Shown here piece by piece: positions 1 to 11,451 of a DNA stretch of 64,000 bases. Location of the stretch: positions 124,001 to 188,000 of the forward strand of contig LATX02000024.1 of the NCBI GenBank assembly GCA_001466705.2. The letters run 5' to 3'. The position numbers and the translations under genes were made by a program. Under the pieces are notes generated by a model. It did no database searches. It was not told where the DNA came from and saw only the letters and a list, made by a program, of their open reading frames with translations. This DNA is from Moniliophthora roreri (Eukaryota; Basidiomycota; Agaricomycetes; Agaricales; Marasmiaceae). Every line of letters starts with the position of its first letter. The stretch's first letter is position 1.

Positions 1-291
1 TGTCGATAAGGTGCCATTTTTCTCAATCGGTGAATAATAGGTCGTATCAACGAAACACGAAGTTGGAAGTAGTCTTCAACTTCGAGGTCTTCGATTTACT
101 CTTCGACGTCTTCTCCATGACCGACGTCATCGGCAGTCAGCAACACATGTTCCACTCCTGTCGGGCTTCGGGTTATCGTCTTCTGGGCTCCTACTATTTA
201 ACGACGCACCTTGCTCGACGATTATCATCTTCTTCTCTTGCCCTTCTCTCGAACTGGACCGAAATTTTTTCTATTGATAGTGCATCTGACC

Positions 292-2051
292 ATGGATAAC
301 CTTGAAAACCTCGCTCCTCCAGACCAAAAGGAGATCCATAAATCTTCCAGCTTCAGTTCTTCAACGACATTGAATCCAATGGAGTCACGCCGGATACTGT
401 GGAAAATCGACCTTGTATTGGTTCCGTGAGTTATTTTTATACCTTTTCATTGCGCTCGAGAACTCACTGTATACACCGCGTAGCATGATGGGCATATCAA
501 ATTTCCTGATGTTCCTGGACAAAACTACACTCTCCTACGCTAATTGTAGGTCGCATTACGTATCCAACAATGAGTGGAGGAACTCACACTCAAACTCTTT
601 CAGTAATGGGGATCAAAGCAGATAACCATCTTACTGGGCAACAACTCTCATGGCTAGGCTCACTATTCTACTTGTTAGTCTGCGTCATTGTCCAATGCGA
701 ATTCGTGACTGATGTTTCTACAGAGGTTACCTCGCCTGGCAGATACCTGCTGGATACTTGCTTCAACGCCTGCCTATCCGCTGGCACTTGAGTGGAATGA
801 TTATCGCATGGGGCACTGTGTTGTGTGCCCATGCTGCGTGTACAAACTTTGCAGGTCTTGCAACATGCCGTTTCCTCCTGGGCGTTACGGAGTCGGTCAT
901 GATACCTGCTTTTACTACGCTGACAGGCATGTTCTACAAAGCCGAGGAGCAGTACGCTCGTGTTTCCTTATGGTTTGGTACCATCGGAATAGCACAGGTA
1001 CCGTCATTTCTCTTCGTTTCTACTTATATTTGGCTTATGAATTCGCTTCATGATCAGATTGTGGGAGGTGCAATGTCGTACGGAATTGCTCGAATGGACG
1101 CCTCGCAGCATGTGCTTAATCAGTGGCAGACACTATTCCTCATTACCGGCGTCATCACGGTCGTGTTCGGACTTATCTGCCTCTTCATAGTTCCCTCTAC
1201 CCCTTCCGACGCGTGGTTCCTAACACATCAGGAACGTATATCAGCGATAGAACGCCTTAGTTCTGACAAGAGAGGAACTGTTTCCTACGACTTTGAGTTT
1301 TACCAAGTGCGTGAGGCTCTTTTCGATCCGCGACTATATCTTGTAGGCCTCTCAGTCTTCGCGCTTGCTATACCCAACGGAGGGGTCACCTCATTCGGTG
1401 CCGTCATCATTCAGGGTTTCGGGTACTCGACTCTTCAAACTCTCCTTCTGGGAATGTCTACCGGAGCTTCCGAAATAGCAGCAGTAGCAGTCGGATACGT
1501 TATTGCTCGCTACACCAATACACGTGTAGCCCCAGCCACAACCATGCACTGCATGGCTATCGTTGGAGCAAGTCTAATGATTGGGTCTGGTGTGTCTCGC
1601 AATGTCCAGTTCGCTGGGTATTGTCTGACTGCTTGGTCTCCCGTTTCAATCGTTTACCTGCTATCTTGGATGTCCAGTATGATAAGCGGACAGACAAAGC
1701 GGATAGTTTATTATGTGTTCTATCAGCTGTGTTATGCTGCTGGGAACGTCATTGGAAGCAATATCTTTCGAGAGTCCGATGCTCCGGCTTATGTTGCCGC
1801 TAAGACTGGGGTAAGTTATTCTTGTCTCTTTCACGATCGTTCGAGGTACTAAAAAAAACTTTTAATAGGTCCTGGCTGGTTACGTGGTCGATGTTGTAGC
1901 ATTTGCTGCGATCGCGTTCTTGCATTTCAAATGGAACAGGTCAAAGGATGCGACGGCACTTGAAAAGAAGAATCTAGAAGAGGAAGAAAATGACTTACAA
2001 TTCTTGAACAAAACTGACTTTGAAGTCAGCTCTTTTAGGTGGCCGTACTAG
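292..2051 (+). CDS. MFS anion:cation symporter, allantoate permease (Dal5-like) family
   Basis: Predicted plasma-membrane carrier of the major facilitator superfamily, anion:cation symporter branch (Dal5/Tna1 type), which takes up organic anions such as allantoate or vitamins. Six exons: 292-425, 484-545, 604-673, 724-997, 1058-1810, 1869-2051. The spliced protein runs from MDNLENLAPP through the family motifs DKTTLSYA, HLTGQQLSWLGS, GYLAWQIPAGYLLQRLP and WGTVLCAHAACTNFAGL, and ends in a charged tail with NDLQFLNKTDFEVSSFRW, close to the usual C-terminal signature of this branch. Joining the exons restores segments that no single frame contains, for example VPMMGISNFLMF and GIAQIVGGAMSYG. Hydrophobic segments are spread over the length as expected for 12 TM helices. 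The substrate cannot be read from sequence. It reads away from the MYND gene that follows. Confidence 0.87.
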
Positions 2052-2147
2052 TAGTGTTAGGTATGGTCGAAGTGATCTCTTGTTGACGTCTAGGTTAACA
2101 ATACATTTGCAGATACTTCGTGTCCTATTTGTATGATACATAAAGTC

Positions 2148-3496
2148 CTAATTCTCGTCGCATTGCTCCTTTACCCATGCCAACCAACCATCAGGATGAT
2201 TTGCAGTACCCGTGTCACCGGCATTGATGCCCATCGCTAATGGTATGATGGATTTGGGGAACGGCAAACCCTCATCTATCATGAAGACTCGTGCTGACCT
2301 AGCCGGTGCCTGTGCCAGCGCGTTATCTAATAGACGCCTTCCCTCGGTTTCTGGTACATCGCAGTGGAAGAGCTGCTCAAGCTTCTGCATTTTCATCGTC
2401 TCAGCTCTGTCGATGGTGCGTCGGAATACCAGGCGGCCATCTTCCGCTTTTTGTTCGTCAACTCGAACGTACGCCACCAGGCAATGTGTTTCTATTGAAG
2501 CATAAGTATAGAGTTTCAGCCGAGATGAGTACCGCACTTACTCGCACGATTAGGCTTGGTCCTGACCTCCAACGCTAGCAGCCCAGCACGACCCAAGTGC
2601 TCCCCGTGTTCGTTGTACCACCGCATGTTGTCCTGAGCTCGTGCTTCGTCATTCTCGGTATTGTATATCGATTCAATAAAGTCGGTTTGGGTGCCGGAAA
2701 GTACACGTTTAGCGTGTTCGAACCATCTGAACTGGGTTGGTGGAGGCCAGATGTTGATTCTGAGATTGGACATGGCGCGATATGCTTCGAGGGTGCAAAT
2801 TATGATCTCCTTCGTATCTTTATCTTCGATATAGACCCTAATTGCACCTTCTGATGTAGGTTGCGTCTCGATGATTTGAGACTGAGATCTGGATTGAACC
2901 TCTTCTTCTGTAAGGCAGTCGGCGCTTCGAAGGGTGAACTTGAACTCTGGTTTATTGTCAGCGGTAAGGTATTCTTGAACGTCTACGCCGATGAGAATGA
3001 TGTGTGTTGCTGATAGACTTTCAAAATCAGGACATACAAGGGATTATAACGAAAACGGACCAGTCAAGTCTAAATCTGTCCCTACTCCAAGCGCCCACGA
3101 AAACGGAAATGATGCGGCTTTCTCGAATTGGGGTGTTTGTGCCCAGTCAGCCAGCGCTGCGCGACGAACTTCGTTATAGCGGGGACCTAAGAGCTCGCGC
3201 ACCTTCTTGGCTTGCTGAACGGCGCGACACGCTTCCTTATGCTGAGGCCAGTGTTTCTTCTGGCAATCTGTGCTCTGTTTGAAGCATTATGAATTGATGA
3301 TCGGAGTGGATCAGGATGGGAAACATACGCAGTATTTAACTCTCGAGCAAGCACCGCAACTTCGGAGCTTGGTCGCGTCTTTATCCCCAGGAAAGCATTG
3401 CTCGCAGACTTGACCAGTATCACCGTGATTTTGCTGGGGGTGCCGTTGACAGGAATCGCATGAGTCGCTATTCGAGCGGTCCTGTGGATCCCCCAT
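2148..3496 (-). CDS. MYND-type zinc-finger protein
   Basis: Four exons in transcript order: 3496-3329, 3274-3061, 3009-2542, 2491-2148. The N-terminus holds a MYND finger split by the first intron: CGACSRVKYC in exon 1 continues as STDCQKKHWPQHKEAC in exon 2, giving the Cys pairs and the terminal H/C ligands of this fold. More Cys lie just upstream (CDSCQ, CEQC). The rest of the protein, including VDVQEYLTADNKPEF and INIWPPPTQFRWFEH, matches nothing I know. MYND fingers usually bind proline-rich peptides; basidiomycetes have many proteins with an N-terminal MYND finger and an uncharacterised C-terminal part. The second intron (from GTCCGT at 3060) was chosen because it removes an in-frame stop and restores a long open frame. 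The product probably acts in protein-protein recruitment; no catalytic role is visible. Confidence 0.75.
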
Positions 3497-3721
3497 AGCA
3501 GCTGGCTGGACCTTGTGCTGGAATGTAGATGTTTGGGGGGGGTAAGAATGGACGGTTCTTGCACGAGTCCGAGTTTATATGACAGCATGGACAGCGTGGT
3601 TGATCTTCTTCGATTGATGCGCATATTCTGCTTTCGATACAATGGTTCCTGGAACCGATTAGTGTATACTGGTCTAGAAACGTTCAATGTGGACATTGAC
3701 GGCTGGCATGCTACGTGGAAC

Positions 3722-3734
3722 AAAAAAAAAAAAA
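3722..3734 (-). terminator. Pol III oligo-T terminator of tRNA-Arg
   Basis: Thirteen consecutive A on the plus strand, read as T on the tRNA strand, about 22 nt after the tRNA 3' end. Pol III stops at runs of T. Confidence 0.8.
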
Positions 3735-3756
3735 TCCTACTGTGGGCATTCCATAT

Positions 3757-3840
3757 TGACCACCGCAGGGGTCGAACCTGCAATCTCCTGATTTTGATTA
3801 TCAATCGTAGTCAGACGCGATGCCATTTCGCCAGGCGGCC
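3757..3840 (-). tRNA. tRNA-Arg (anticodon ACG) with 12-nt intron
   Basis: The minus strand folds as a cloverleaf. Acceptor stem GGCCGCC pairs with GGTGGTC, then discriminator A. D arm is GCGAAATGGCATCGC, anticodon stem TCTGA/TCAGG, T arm GCAGG-TTCGACC-CCTGC. The anticodon loop starts CTACGA, so the anticodon is ACG (reads CGU and, after A-to-I editing, CGC/CGA). A 12-nt intron beginning TTGATAATCA follows position 37, the canonical place for eukaryotic tRNA introns. A run of 13 T on the minus strand (3734-3722) is the Pol III terminator. A second copy lies at 23880-23961. Confidence 0.95.
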
Positions 3841-3996
3841 ATATCTAAAGGGTCGCGTAAATTTTAGATTCCCCGTATTGTCTTTTTTTTTTTTTTTTAA
3901 TCATCCTCTGCCTTGTACCGTACGGCGTTCGTTCATTAGCGCTGCATGTTACTTGGATCCTCTCTCTCTCGACCAGCAATACTCTCGTTTCAATCA

Positions 3997-5744
3997 ATGG
4001 CAAGGAAGCGCACAATCGCCGAAGCCGTTATTGCATCAGAAGTTTCGGTCAGGAGATCTTTGAGGGTGACGAAGAAGGCAAAACTGGAGGATGTGGAAAT
4101 CTCCAAGCACAAGAAGTTAGGAGCAAATGAAGACATTGGTGAAGCCCAGAGAATGGTCGCGTCTGGCTCGAGTTCGACATCGAGCCCAATTGTTGACGCC
4201 AAACCGAAACGAACAAAAAAGGCCAAAACAGAAACACTGGACCTATCTGCCCTCCCGGAACGCGCAACCAGTGCTTGGAAGGTTGGCGCACACGTATCGG
4301 CAGCTGGTGGTGTTGAAAACGCGGTGTATAATGCTGCTAAGATTGGGTATGTTTCTATGTTGCTGTGGACTTGTCCTTGCTCTTACTCTATTCGTGCAGA
4401 GCCAATGCATTTGCTTTCTTCCCGAAATCACAAAGAAAATGGGTATCACCAGCTCTTACAGCCACATCCATTCAAGCTTTCAAAACCCGGATGAAAGAAC
4501 TGAAATACGACCCCAATCATGTCTTACCGCACGGAAGCTACCTCATCAACCTCGGCAACCCAGACGCGTACGTCGTGTTCAGAGCCACTCCATGTACCCG
4601 ATGCTCATGTCATGTAGTGAGAAGAGAGAAAAGTCATACGAATGCTTCTTAGATGACCTCAAGCGATGCCATGCACTCGGTCTTCTCCTCTACAACTTCC
4701 AGTACGCCTCATTCTTCGCATTCCTATATATCATATCCCGCTAACATGCGTAGCCCAGGTTCCTGTCTAGGCACCGTTCCACCTTCGACGTCGATATCTC
4801 ATATCGCAGACTGCATCAACCGTGCTCACAAAGACACCCCAGGGTCTAATGTAATAGCTGTCATTGAGAATATGGTTTGCGAACTTCCCTTTTCCCGATA
4901 TTTGATTTCAATGATTCAATTCGTTGTCAGGCCGGTGCAGGAAACGTCATCGGGGGACCATTCTCACAAATTGGCGAGATTATCAGCCAGGTGGAGGATA
5001 AAAGTCGAGTAGGCGTGTGTCTGGATACGTGCCATATGTTCGCCGCGGTAGACATCTTCCTTTCGCTTTTACGCTCGTCCATCACTTACGTGCGTTCTGG
5101 GCAGGGTTATGACATTAGAACGAAGGAAGGCTGGGATAAGATGCGTGCGTTGTGACGCCACCACAATTCACCCTTCTTGTCTTGATACAAACTCCATATG
5201 TACAGTGGACGAATTCGAAAAGGAGATTGGTCTCAAATACCTCCGAGGCATGCACATCAACGACTCTAAAACGGCTTGTGGAAGTAATAAAGACCGACAC
5301 GACAACGTTGGGCTGTGCGTCCAGTTTCTCCTACACGCTCCGCTTCTCGCCGCTTTTCCTGACAAATATTCCCCCTGTGCAGAGGATACCTATCGCTCTC
5401 CACATTCCAACATGTGCTCCGCGATAAGAGAGTCCAGAATATACCACTGATACTCGAAACACCTGCGCACGAAGACGAGAAGGAATGGAACGTTTGGAAG
5501 ACGGAGATTAAGGTGCTTAATGGCTTATCGAATCCTGGCTCTGAAGAGGTACGCATTTCTTAACCTCAGTGCCAGAGTACGAGATAGGCTAAGTTGTTCC
5601 TGACCCTTCTAGGATGTAGACTTAGCCAAATGGAGAGAAGAAATCAGTGCTGTAGTGCGTGCTGCTGGAGGTGGCAAGGAGAAGAAGCCTAAACCCAAGG
5701 GCAAATTGAAAAAGAAGGCGACAGGCGAGGAAGATGGCAATTGA
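3997..5744 (+). CDS. APN1: Apurinic/apyrimidinic endonuclease, Apn1/endonuclease IV family
   Basis: DNA base-excision-repair enzyme that cuts 5' of abasic sites and trims blocked 3' ends, in nucleus and mitochondria. Spliced from about nine exons. All nine zinc ligands known from E. coli Nfo have counterparts: His in [10 protein letters not shown], His in NFHPGS, Glu in VIEN, Asp and His in CLDTCH, His in HINDSK, Asp and His in DRHDNVG, Glu in ILETP. HVSAAGG marks the start of the TIM barrel. DRHDNVG replaces the more usual DRHENIG but keeps both ligands. The roughly 90-residue N-terminal extension is Lys/Arg-rich (KPKRTKKAK), consistent with a nuclear signal, and the C-terminus ends in another Lys-rich tail ([12 protein letters not shown]). 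It lies 156 bp from the tRNA-Arg gene and is divergent from it. Confidence 0.93.
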
Positions 5745-5843
5745 TTACTCTACGTGGTTTGGCGGGGTATCTGTATTCGTCTAAGGGATAATGGCTTGAT
5801 TATTGGTTGCAGGTCGGTTCTTGGCGGAGAAAGGCACTACTGA

Positions 5844-6368
5844 ATGGTTGAACCCGGTTACCGACATGAGCATTTGAACGCGTTGGACCCTGATATCGAT
5901 GAGCCCTCGGTTATCCAACGTGAAGGGTTGACGTTATCACGAAACCCTGTCAGGATCGTTCGGTTCGCGCTGATGGCTACAGGGTTCATGGGGCTCGTGG
6001 CTTTTGGTAGTCCCGTGCATGGCTTCGCCTTGAGCCGCCAGGCTGCACCCTGGACCCTGAACTCCGACGGTAGCGCACCCTATCCAATCTCAGGCTCGAG
6101 ATCGTCATTCTCATCACTGACTTGGGAAAGAAAGAGGATTATACGGCTTCTGAACATAGCCCATATTCAGTGGGTGATCGACTTCACGCCCATACAAGCA
6201 TGTCGACTCCGATTTCCGTGTTCACCGGTAGACGGCCCGAAAGTTAAGGCCCTAAAGGCTAAAACTCTACCGATCCAATCCGGACTTCCGCCTCTAGTCT
6301 CTACAGAGCACCACTGTGTCGGCCAAGTGTCGGCATCAGTTGTTTCGGTGTATCGCGGTGATGTGTAA
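5844..6368 (+). other. Orphan open frame, 174 codons, doubtful
   Basis: Within the 950-bp gap between APN1 and the DUF6535 gene there is one unspliced frame with ATG and stop. It has one moderately hydrophobic stretch (FALMATGFMGLVAFGSPVHG) and no motif I recognise. Length and composition make it better than a random frame, but I see no promoter, intron or homologue. It could be a young gene, a fragment of a repeat or chance. Confidence 0.25.
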
Positions 6369-6696
6369 TTATAATCCTACTCTTACGCTTATGTGTAATT
6401 GACATAGCTTTCTTTTCCAGGAAGACACGCGGTGATTGCATGTTGACTCGCTATTCATTACATTAGTGTATCGTTGATCATCATGCACACGGCAGGGCTA
6501 TTTATGTTTTCTACCCACACTCCAGAGTCCGCGATAGATAAGCGATGTGGAAGTCAGGTCCTTATAAGAAGCCACCGGGCTGACGCGTCCTTTAGCACTC
6601 TTTTCTTCTTCACCCCCCTTGGATTCCTGTCCCTATATTACCGCCAAGACGCATCCTCAAGCGAAAAGGAAGAATTCGAGACGCGTCTCCTTTGAC

Positions 6697-8849
6697 ATGG
6701 GTTCTCGTGATTCAAGCTCGCAAACTAGGAAAGATGAAAGTAGTGGCAACCTCCATCCTGGATTCGACTACACTGCCAAATCACCATACGCAAACTCAAA
6801 TGGTCGGAGCCCGAGTATAAGTCGGACACAAAGCAATCCTGAACGTTTGGCACGTCCTCGTCGTCTCAGCTACTCGCAGGCTCGGACTTATACATCTCAC
6901 AGCCTAATATTCGAATGTGGACTGAAGGAGAACCTTATCGTTTCGCTCCCAAACGACGAGGTGATCCTTGGGAAGAGTGTTTGAAGCGCGTGGATAACTA
7001 CGACGATGAAATGTGTAGAGGCTGGAAGGAAGATATCGATACGTTATTGGTCTTTGTACGTTCATTCATTCCCCACTCCGATAGCTCGATTTTGACTTTG
7101 ATATACAGGCAGGTTTATTCTCTGCGACAGTGACAGCATTCGTCATCGAGTCGTACCACTGGTTGACAGAGGACCCAGAGGAAGCTTCAGCCAGAGTCCT
7201 CCAAGAAATTCTACAGGCTTTGACTCAGGGCCAAAGCCAAAACAACGCGGAAAAAACGATCGGCGCTGCAACTCGCATTCATACCGGACCTAAAATTTCT
7301 TCCTTTGGAGAGCCCTCCTTTGCCATTAGAGTCAACACTTTTTGGTTCCTTAGCTTGATTCTCGCGTTATCGACTGTCATGCTCGGGATACTGTGCAAAC
7401 AATGGATTAGGGAGCATCGTCGGGATACTCCCTCTTCTTCACCCAAGGAAACACTGGAATTACGTCAGCTTCGGTTCGAAAGTCTCGAGAAATGGGGTGT
7501 CTTGACACTCCTCTCCTCTCTACCTCTCATCCTTCAGCTCGCCCTTGTACTATTCTTTGTCGGTCTCTTGGACTTGCTCTGGGCACTCGACTACATCGTA
7601 GCCGGTCTGGCCACAGCCATTGTCGCATTGAGCGTCTTCGTTCTCTCGATTACAACCGTACTGCCTTGCTATTACCTCCTCACATCCCCTTCCATTGTAT
7701 TCAGAGACGACGTCTATGTCTGTCCCTACAAATCACCGCAAGCATGGCTTTACTATCGTATTGCCCGCGTCATATTTCAGCCTCTTTTCCAATCCAACAT
7801 CCGGTACGCGAGCTGGGCTGCGTGGGACTTGCACCTCATACGGAATCACTTCCCTTCTACTACGTTGAATCCCCGTGAATACTTGCTGCGTGGGTTGAAA
7901 TGGATGATAGCAACGTTCAGCGATAGCACCGTCATGGCAAACCACATCTTTCATTGCATGCAGGGCTTGCAAACGGAACTAGTGGCGAGCGCGACGGGAC
8001 TGCCTGGAGAGGAATCCAGAGATGTCATATACTATAATTTCTTCAGGAACAGTGCATGGGTAAAGAACCGAATCTTTTGCTACCGCTGCATTAACTGATT
8101 GAAATTTGGACAGGATCCTGATATAGGCAGGTTTTTGGCAGAGTTGTTCCTAAGGCAGGTCAATAGTCCTGCCAGTGTGACAAGTAGTGGTGATGAAACG
8201 AGGAGTATGAGGGAAATTAGCGACGCCTTAGGCTCATTCTGGAATCTGGCGGTCATTGATTTCGTCGGTGACGGTGAGTACTACCTAGCTTGATCATGAC
8301 CGCTTTCAGTGACGCGGGATGTTCATAGGTCTGATACCAGAACTTCAAACCGAACTGCTCTACCAGATTATCGCCTCTGTCAAGCAATACTGCATTGATG
8401 GGCGTATAACCTTGTTCGACATGATCCCTATCCTCACCATTTGTCGGGAGTTATGGAAACATCCATCGCACGCCATCCGACAATCTTCTATAACCATTCT
8501 CGATGACTTGGAGTTCTGGCTCTTGCGTACCCCAGACGACCTGCGCGGACAGCTCGTCCCAACTCTGGCTGCAGCTTTGACAGAGATCATCGACAAAGAA
8601 AGCGAAACGAGCCCTAATTCGGAGTTTGTGCTAAGTGGGCGAGGTCCGAGGTTTATCAAACTGTTGGACGAGTGGATTATAGCAAAGGGTATTGACGTCG
8701 ACGCATATTCGATGCATATGCAGGATTTGGCTATGTCATGGGGCGATGCGAAGGAAAAGATGTTGAGAATGTCAGGGCTTTCGTTGGATTATTTTGATTC
8801 GCCGATAGATATGAATAGTCCAATGGAAGACAGGGGAGGTCCATCATGA
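6697..8849 (+). CDS. DUF6535-domain membrane protein
   Basis: Basidiomycete-specific membrane protein of unknown function. Five exons: 6697-6814, 6880-7055, 7109-8059, 8114-8273, 8329-8849. After a Ser-rich disordered N-terminus the conserved block begins: WTEGEPYRFAPK, DNYDDEMCRGWKEDIDTLLV, then the first TM around AGLFSATVTAFVIESYHWL. A second TM (FWFLSLILALSTVMLGILC) is followed by KQWIREH and by two further long hydrophobic segments (PLILQLALVLFFVGLLDLLW and AGLATAIVALSVFVLSITT). This order of W..D...LLVFAGLFSA, four TMs and KQWI is the DUF6535 pattern. The C-terminal half is soluble and helical. The first intron was set so that the two frames join; its 5' site is the least certain junction. 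Family members are numerous in Agaricomycetes and their role is unknown. Confidence 0.83.
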
Positions 8850-9243
8850 TTATGATAGCGTACTATGCACTTTACACAGATATGATAAAGCTTGTAATAT
8901 GTGTATCATAGAAATAGAGGTATGCAGGCACTGGCTGTTCACCTCACTTGCATGACAGGACTTCGAAAGATGGATGCGCAACCTCTTTATACATTATGAA
9001 TCGAAGTAGATGTACAACGGTCAACGTGTTTAGTACGCTACTAACGAAGAAGGATCAATTGATCTGCTGACACTAAATGAGCAGGCACATTAGAACTCTG
9101 ATGAATTACTATTGATAATGGCATACTCACATCCGACAAACCCGGCGCTCAAGGGCTCGGGCTCAAGGAGCAGGGGTAGGTTTCGGAAATATACTAGTAA
9201 TAAGCTCATGTCAGCTCTTTTGACATTGAAGGTAGCGAGCAAC
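8850..9243. other. Intergenic, nothing recognised
   Basis: AT-rich spacer between two converging transcripts. I see no RNA gene, repeat or conserved frame. Confidence 0.5.
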
Positions 9244-9478
9244 CTACGTCATGACCTCGGCAGTCGTTATAACCTTCAGAAAAGGGGACTCTGGGATGAG
9301 AGTAACCATGACCCTGGTAGCGGTAGTGCTATTGGCGGAGGACGCTACCTCATCGCCATCGGCGCGGCCGATGACCTAGACAAAAAGTTAGTCGATGAAC
9401 AAGAGAACAGACCGCCAGACGTACCGCTCCAGAGACGGCAGCAGCAAGTATGAGCAGGATGGTAAAGGAGAGTCTCAT
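9244..9478 (-). CDS. Possible tiny secreted protein
   Basis: Two exons (9478-9425 and 9375-9244) would encode 61 residues. Exon 1 is a clean signal peptide, MRLSFTILLILAAAVSGA. The intron has GTACGT at the 5' site, a GACTAAC branch-like motif and CTAG at the 3' end. A TATATATAAAC box lies 33-43 bp upstream of the ATG (9511-9521, minus sense), which is good support for a real promoter. The mature part has no cysteine and no known domain. Further exons downstream are possible. Small secreted proteins are common in Agaricomycetes and usually lack assigned functions. Confidence 0.45.
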
Positions 9479-9510
9479 GTTTTTTGTGAATATCCAACCC
9501 GAATACGGGG

Positions 9511-9521
9511 GTTTATATATA
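9511..9521 (-). promoter_or_regulatory. TATA box of small secreted protein gene
   Basis: GTTTATATATA on plus reads TATATATAAAC on minus, about 40 bp upstream of the ATG at 9478. Confidence 0.5.
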
Positions 9522-10951
9522 CTTAGACTGAATGGGCGACCTGTCGACTTATCAACCAAGTGAAATCAGGATCCCAAGTGCTTCAGTAGCAGTAGCGTGC
9601 ACATGTGGAGACCGTGAAGTCGGGGAGGCCGAGGGTTCGGAAATGTTGGAAGTGTCCTAGGAGCTAACCTTCGTTTCTAGGTAAAGTTTCTAGGTAAAGC
9701 AGGTATCATGCGTACCTTACTCCGCAGCTCATAACACTACTTCCTCAGGAGCTCGAAGAGTTTTGAGGGTATTCATAATACATTCATTATCGTCTGAACA
9801 GCATTCAAGTGCCACAGTACGCTGGTACGCAGTGCTGTAGGCGCCTGTCTGACGCCAGGTGCTGGAGGAGCCGATGGTTCATGGTAGATACATGAGTAAG
9901 GGCGCAGCAGCCGGTGGGTCGCTGATTGCGTAAAGGGTCAGTACTGCGACCACATTGCATGTTACGTGATTGCGAGACAACGCGAGAGGATAACGCCTCA
10001 AAATTGCTAGTGAGGGCACAATGAAAACTCTGGGAGGTCGTCAAGAGCTCACAGTTATCCGGGAATTTCTCGTATTGATGCATACTTCACGACATAAACC
10101 TGAGTCGTATGTTCAGACCAGGTAGAAGGAACAAGAGAATGTGAAACCCATTTATCTCACCACAGCCTTCTTGTCTTTGGCCACGCTTTCCTCACTTCCT
10201 TCCCTCTGCAGAAGTTTCATACTTTATCGTGATCCCTCTCAAAGTGCTGGTTGACTCGTGAAGCGAATGTCCGATATATGGTTACCGGCTGTTCGACATT
10301 CTTCCCTAGTTTTACGCGAACCATGACCACAAGGTTGGCCTGTCATCCCATGAAATCATCCCAGTTTCGAACGACCAATGTACTGACCGCAGCCAGAGGG
10401 ACCGTTATCAGCGGATAAAAAATCAAAAGGTGTTGCAAAGGCGTTATAGCATTCGACCGTCGATAAGAGATGCAACGATAAATCACAGACTTGAAATCTG
10501 TCAAGGGGTTTGAGAACGACCTCCAGAGTACCGAAGCCCGGAGACTCACATATTTCTGGAAATTCAGGAGATTGAGCGAATAATTCGATATTCTAGTTTC
10601 CCAGAAAAGCTGTTCACGAGTCCGGGGTAAAGCGAGGAATCGTCTACCCTTTTTGCCTTTTACGGAAGGTAATAAGTCACGGCGTGGGAAAGTTGTGGTC
10701 TATAGGTATGTCGATAGATCGGTGTTTGGCTTTCGCCTTCTGTGCTTCACTTTCATCGTCGTTAGCAGTTCGTTATCCCAGGATATCATATACTTTCAAA
10801 AAACTACACATAAGCATGTCGCTTGCAAATCAACTGGGACTCGTCATCGCCATCGGAGTCATAGCACTCCAGCGAACAGTCGGCTCGGCCCTGTGGACCT
10901 AGTCTCCCTTAGGCAGAATCTCTACCGCTGCGGGCTCTCGCTTGCATAGAG
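9522..10951. other. Gene-poor spacer, 1.4 kb
   Basis: No convincing gene. Short frames exist (for example at 10816, which starts with a signal-like hydrophobic stretch), but none has splice support or a known motif. Confidence 0.5.
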
Positions 10952-11451
10952 ACGATGGACCTGGCCCGCAACGAGGTTGAGACGACGTGGTACAAGAGAT
11001 GTTTATCAAGGTCCAATCTAGGGACAGTACGGCTGAGCGCCCGGCCCACACGTTCTCGAGGCCTGGGGTACTGGTCATTTATGTAATGTTGGTCAATCCA
11101 ATCTCACGTTACGATTAGCTCAATACATTGCTCTCACAGACTTGCATGCGATATAGTACGACTATGGTATGACTCCTCAACGGTTAGGCGTCTCGAGTTT
11201 GACGTTCTTCCTATTGTTTTCGTTCGGGGCTTGGACCTGTAAGTATTGCGTTATGAATGCATCAGTCAGCAAGAACTATTTAGCCTCGGTGCTTTCGCAG
11301 GCGCTTTGTAAGATTTTCTCCTTACCAATCCAATATTCTTTCCCCATGGCCACAGTCGAGCTCAGTACATACTATAAAATGAAGCTGATGGATTTCAACC
11401 TTCGATATCTCATTTCTTTTCATCTCTCTCGACATTGACATCTTCGACGAC
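10952..11451 (+). repeat. Type-I upstream repeat of the OYE array, copy 1
   Basis: Starts GATGGACCTGGCCCGCAACG and runs to the ATG of OYE copy A1. The same sequence, diverged and with small indels, precedes OYE copy A2 at 14624-15129. Shared blocks include the GAGACGACGTGG region, ACTCCTCAACGGTTAGGCGT versus ACTCCTCAACAGTTAGGCGT, and the TATA region. Confidence 0.85.
11373..11379 (+). promoter_or_regulatory. TATA box of OYE copy A1
   Basis: TATAAAA, exactly 79 bp upstream of the ATG. The same box sits at exactly 79 bp in the two other intact copies (15051 and 16814). Confidence 0.7.

Noticed and set aside
3187..3804. 205-codon minus-strand frame across the MYND gene start and the tRNA
   Set aside because: Runs through the MYND gene in a different frame and into the tRNA gene; the MYND frame has the Cys pattern and splice support.
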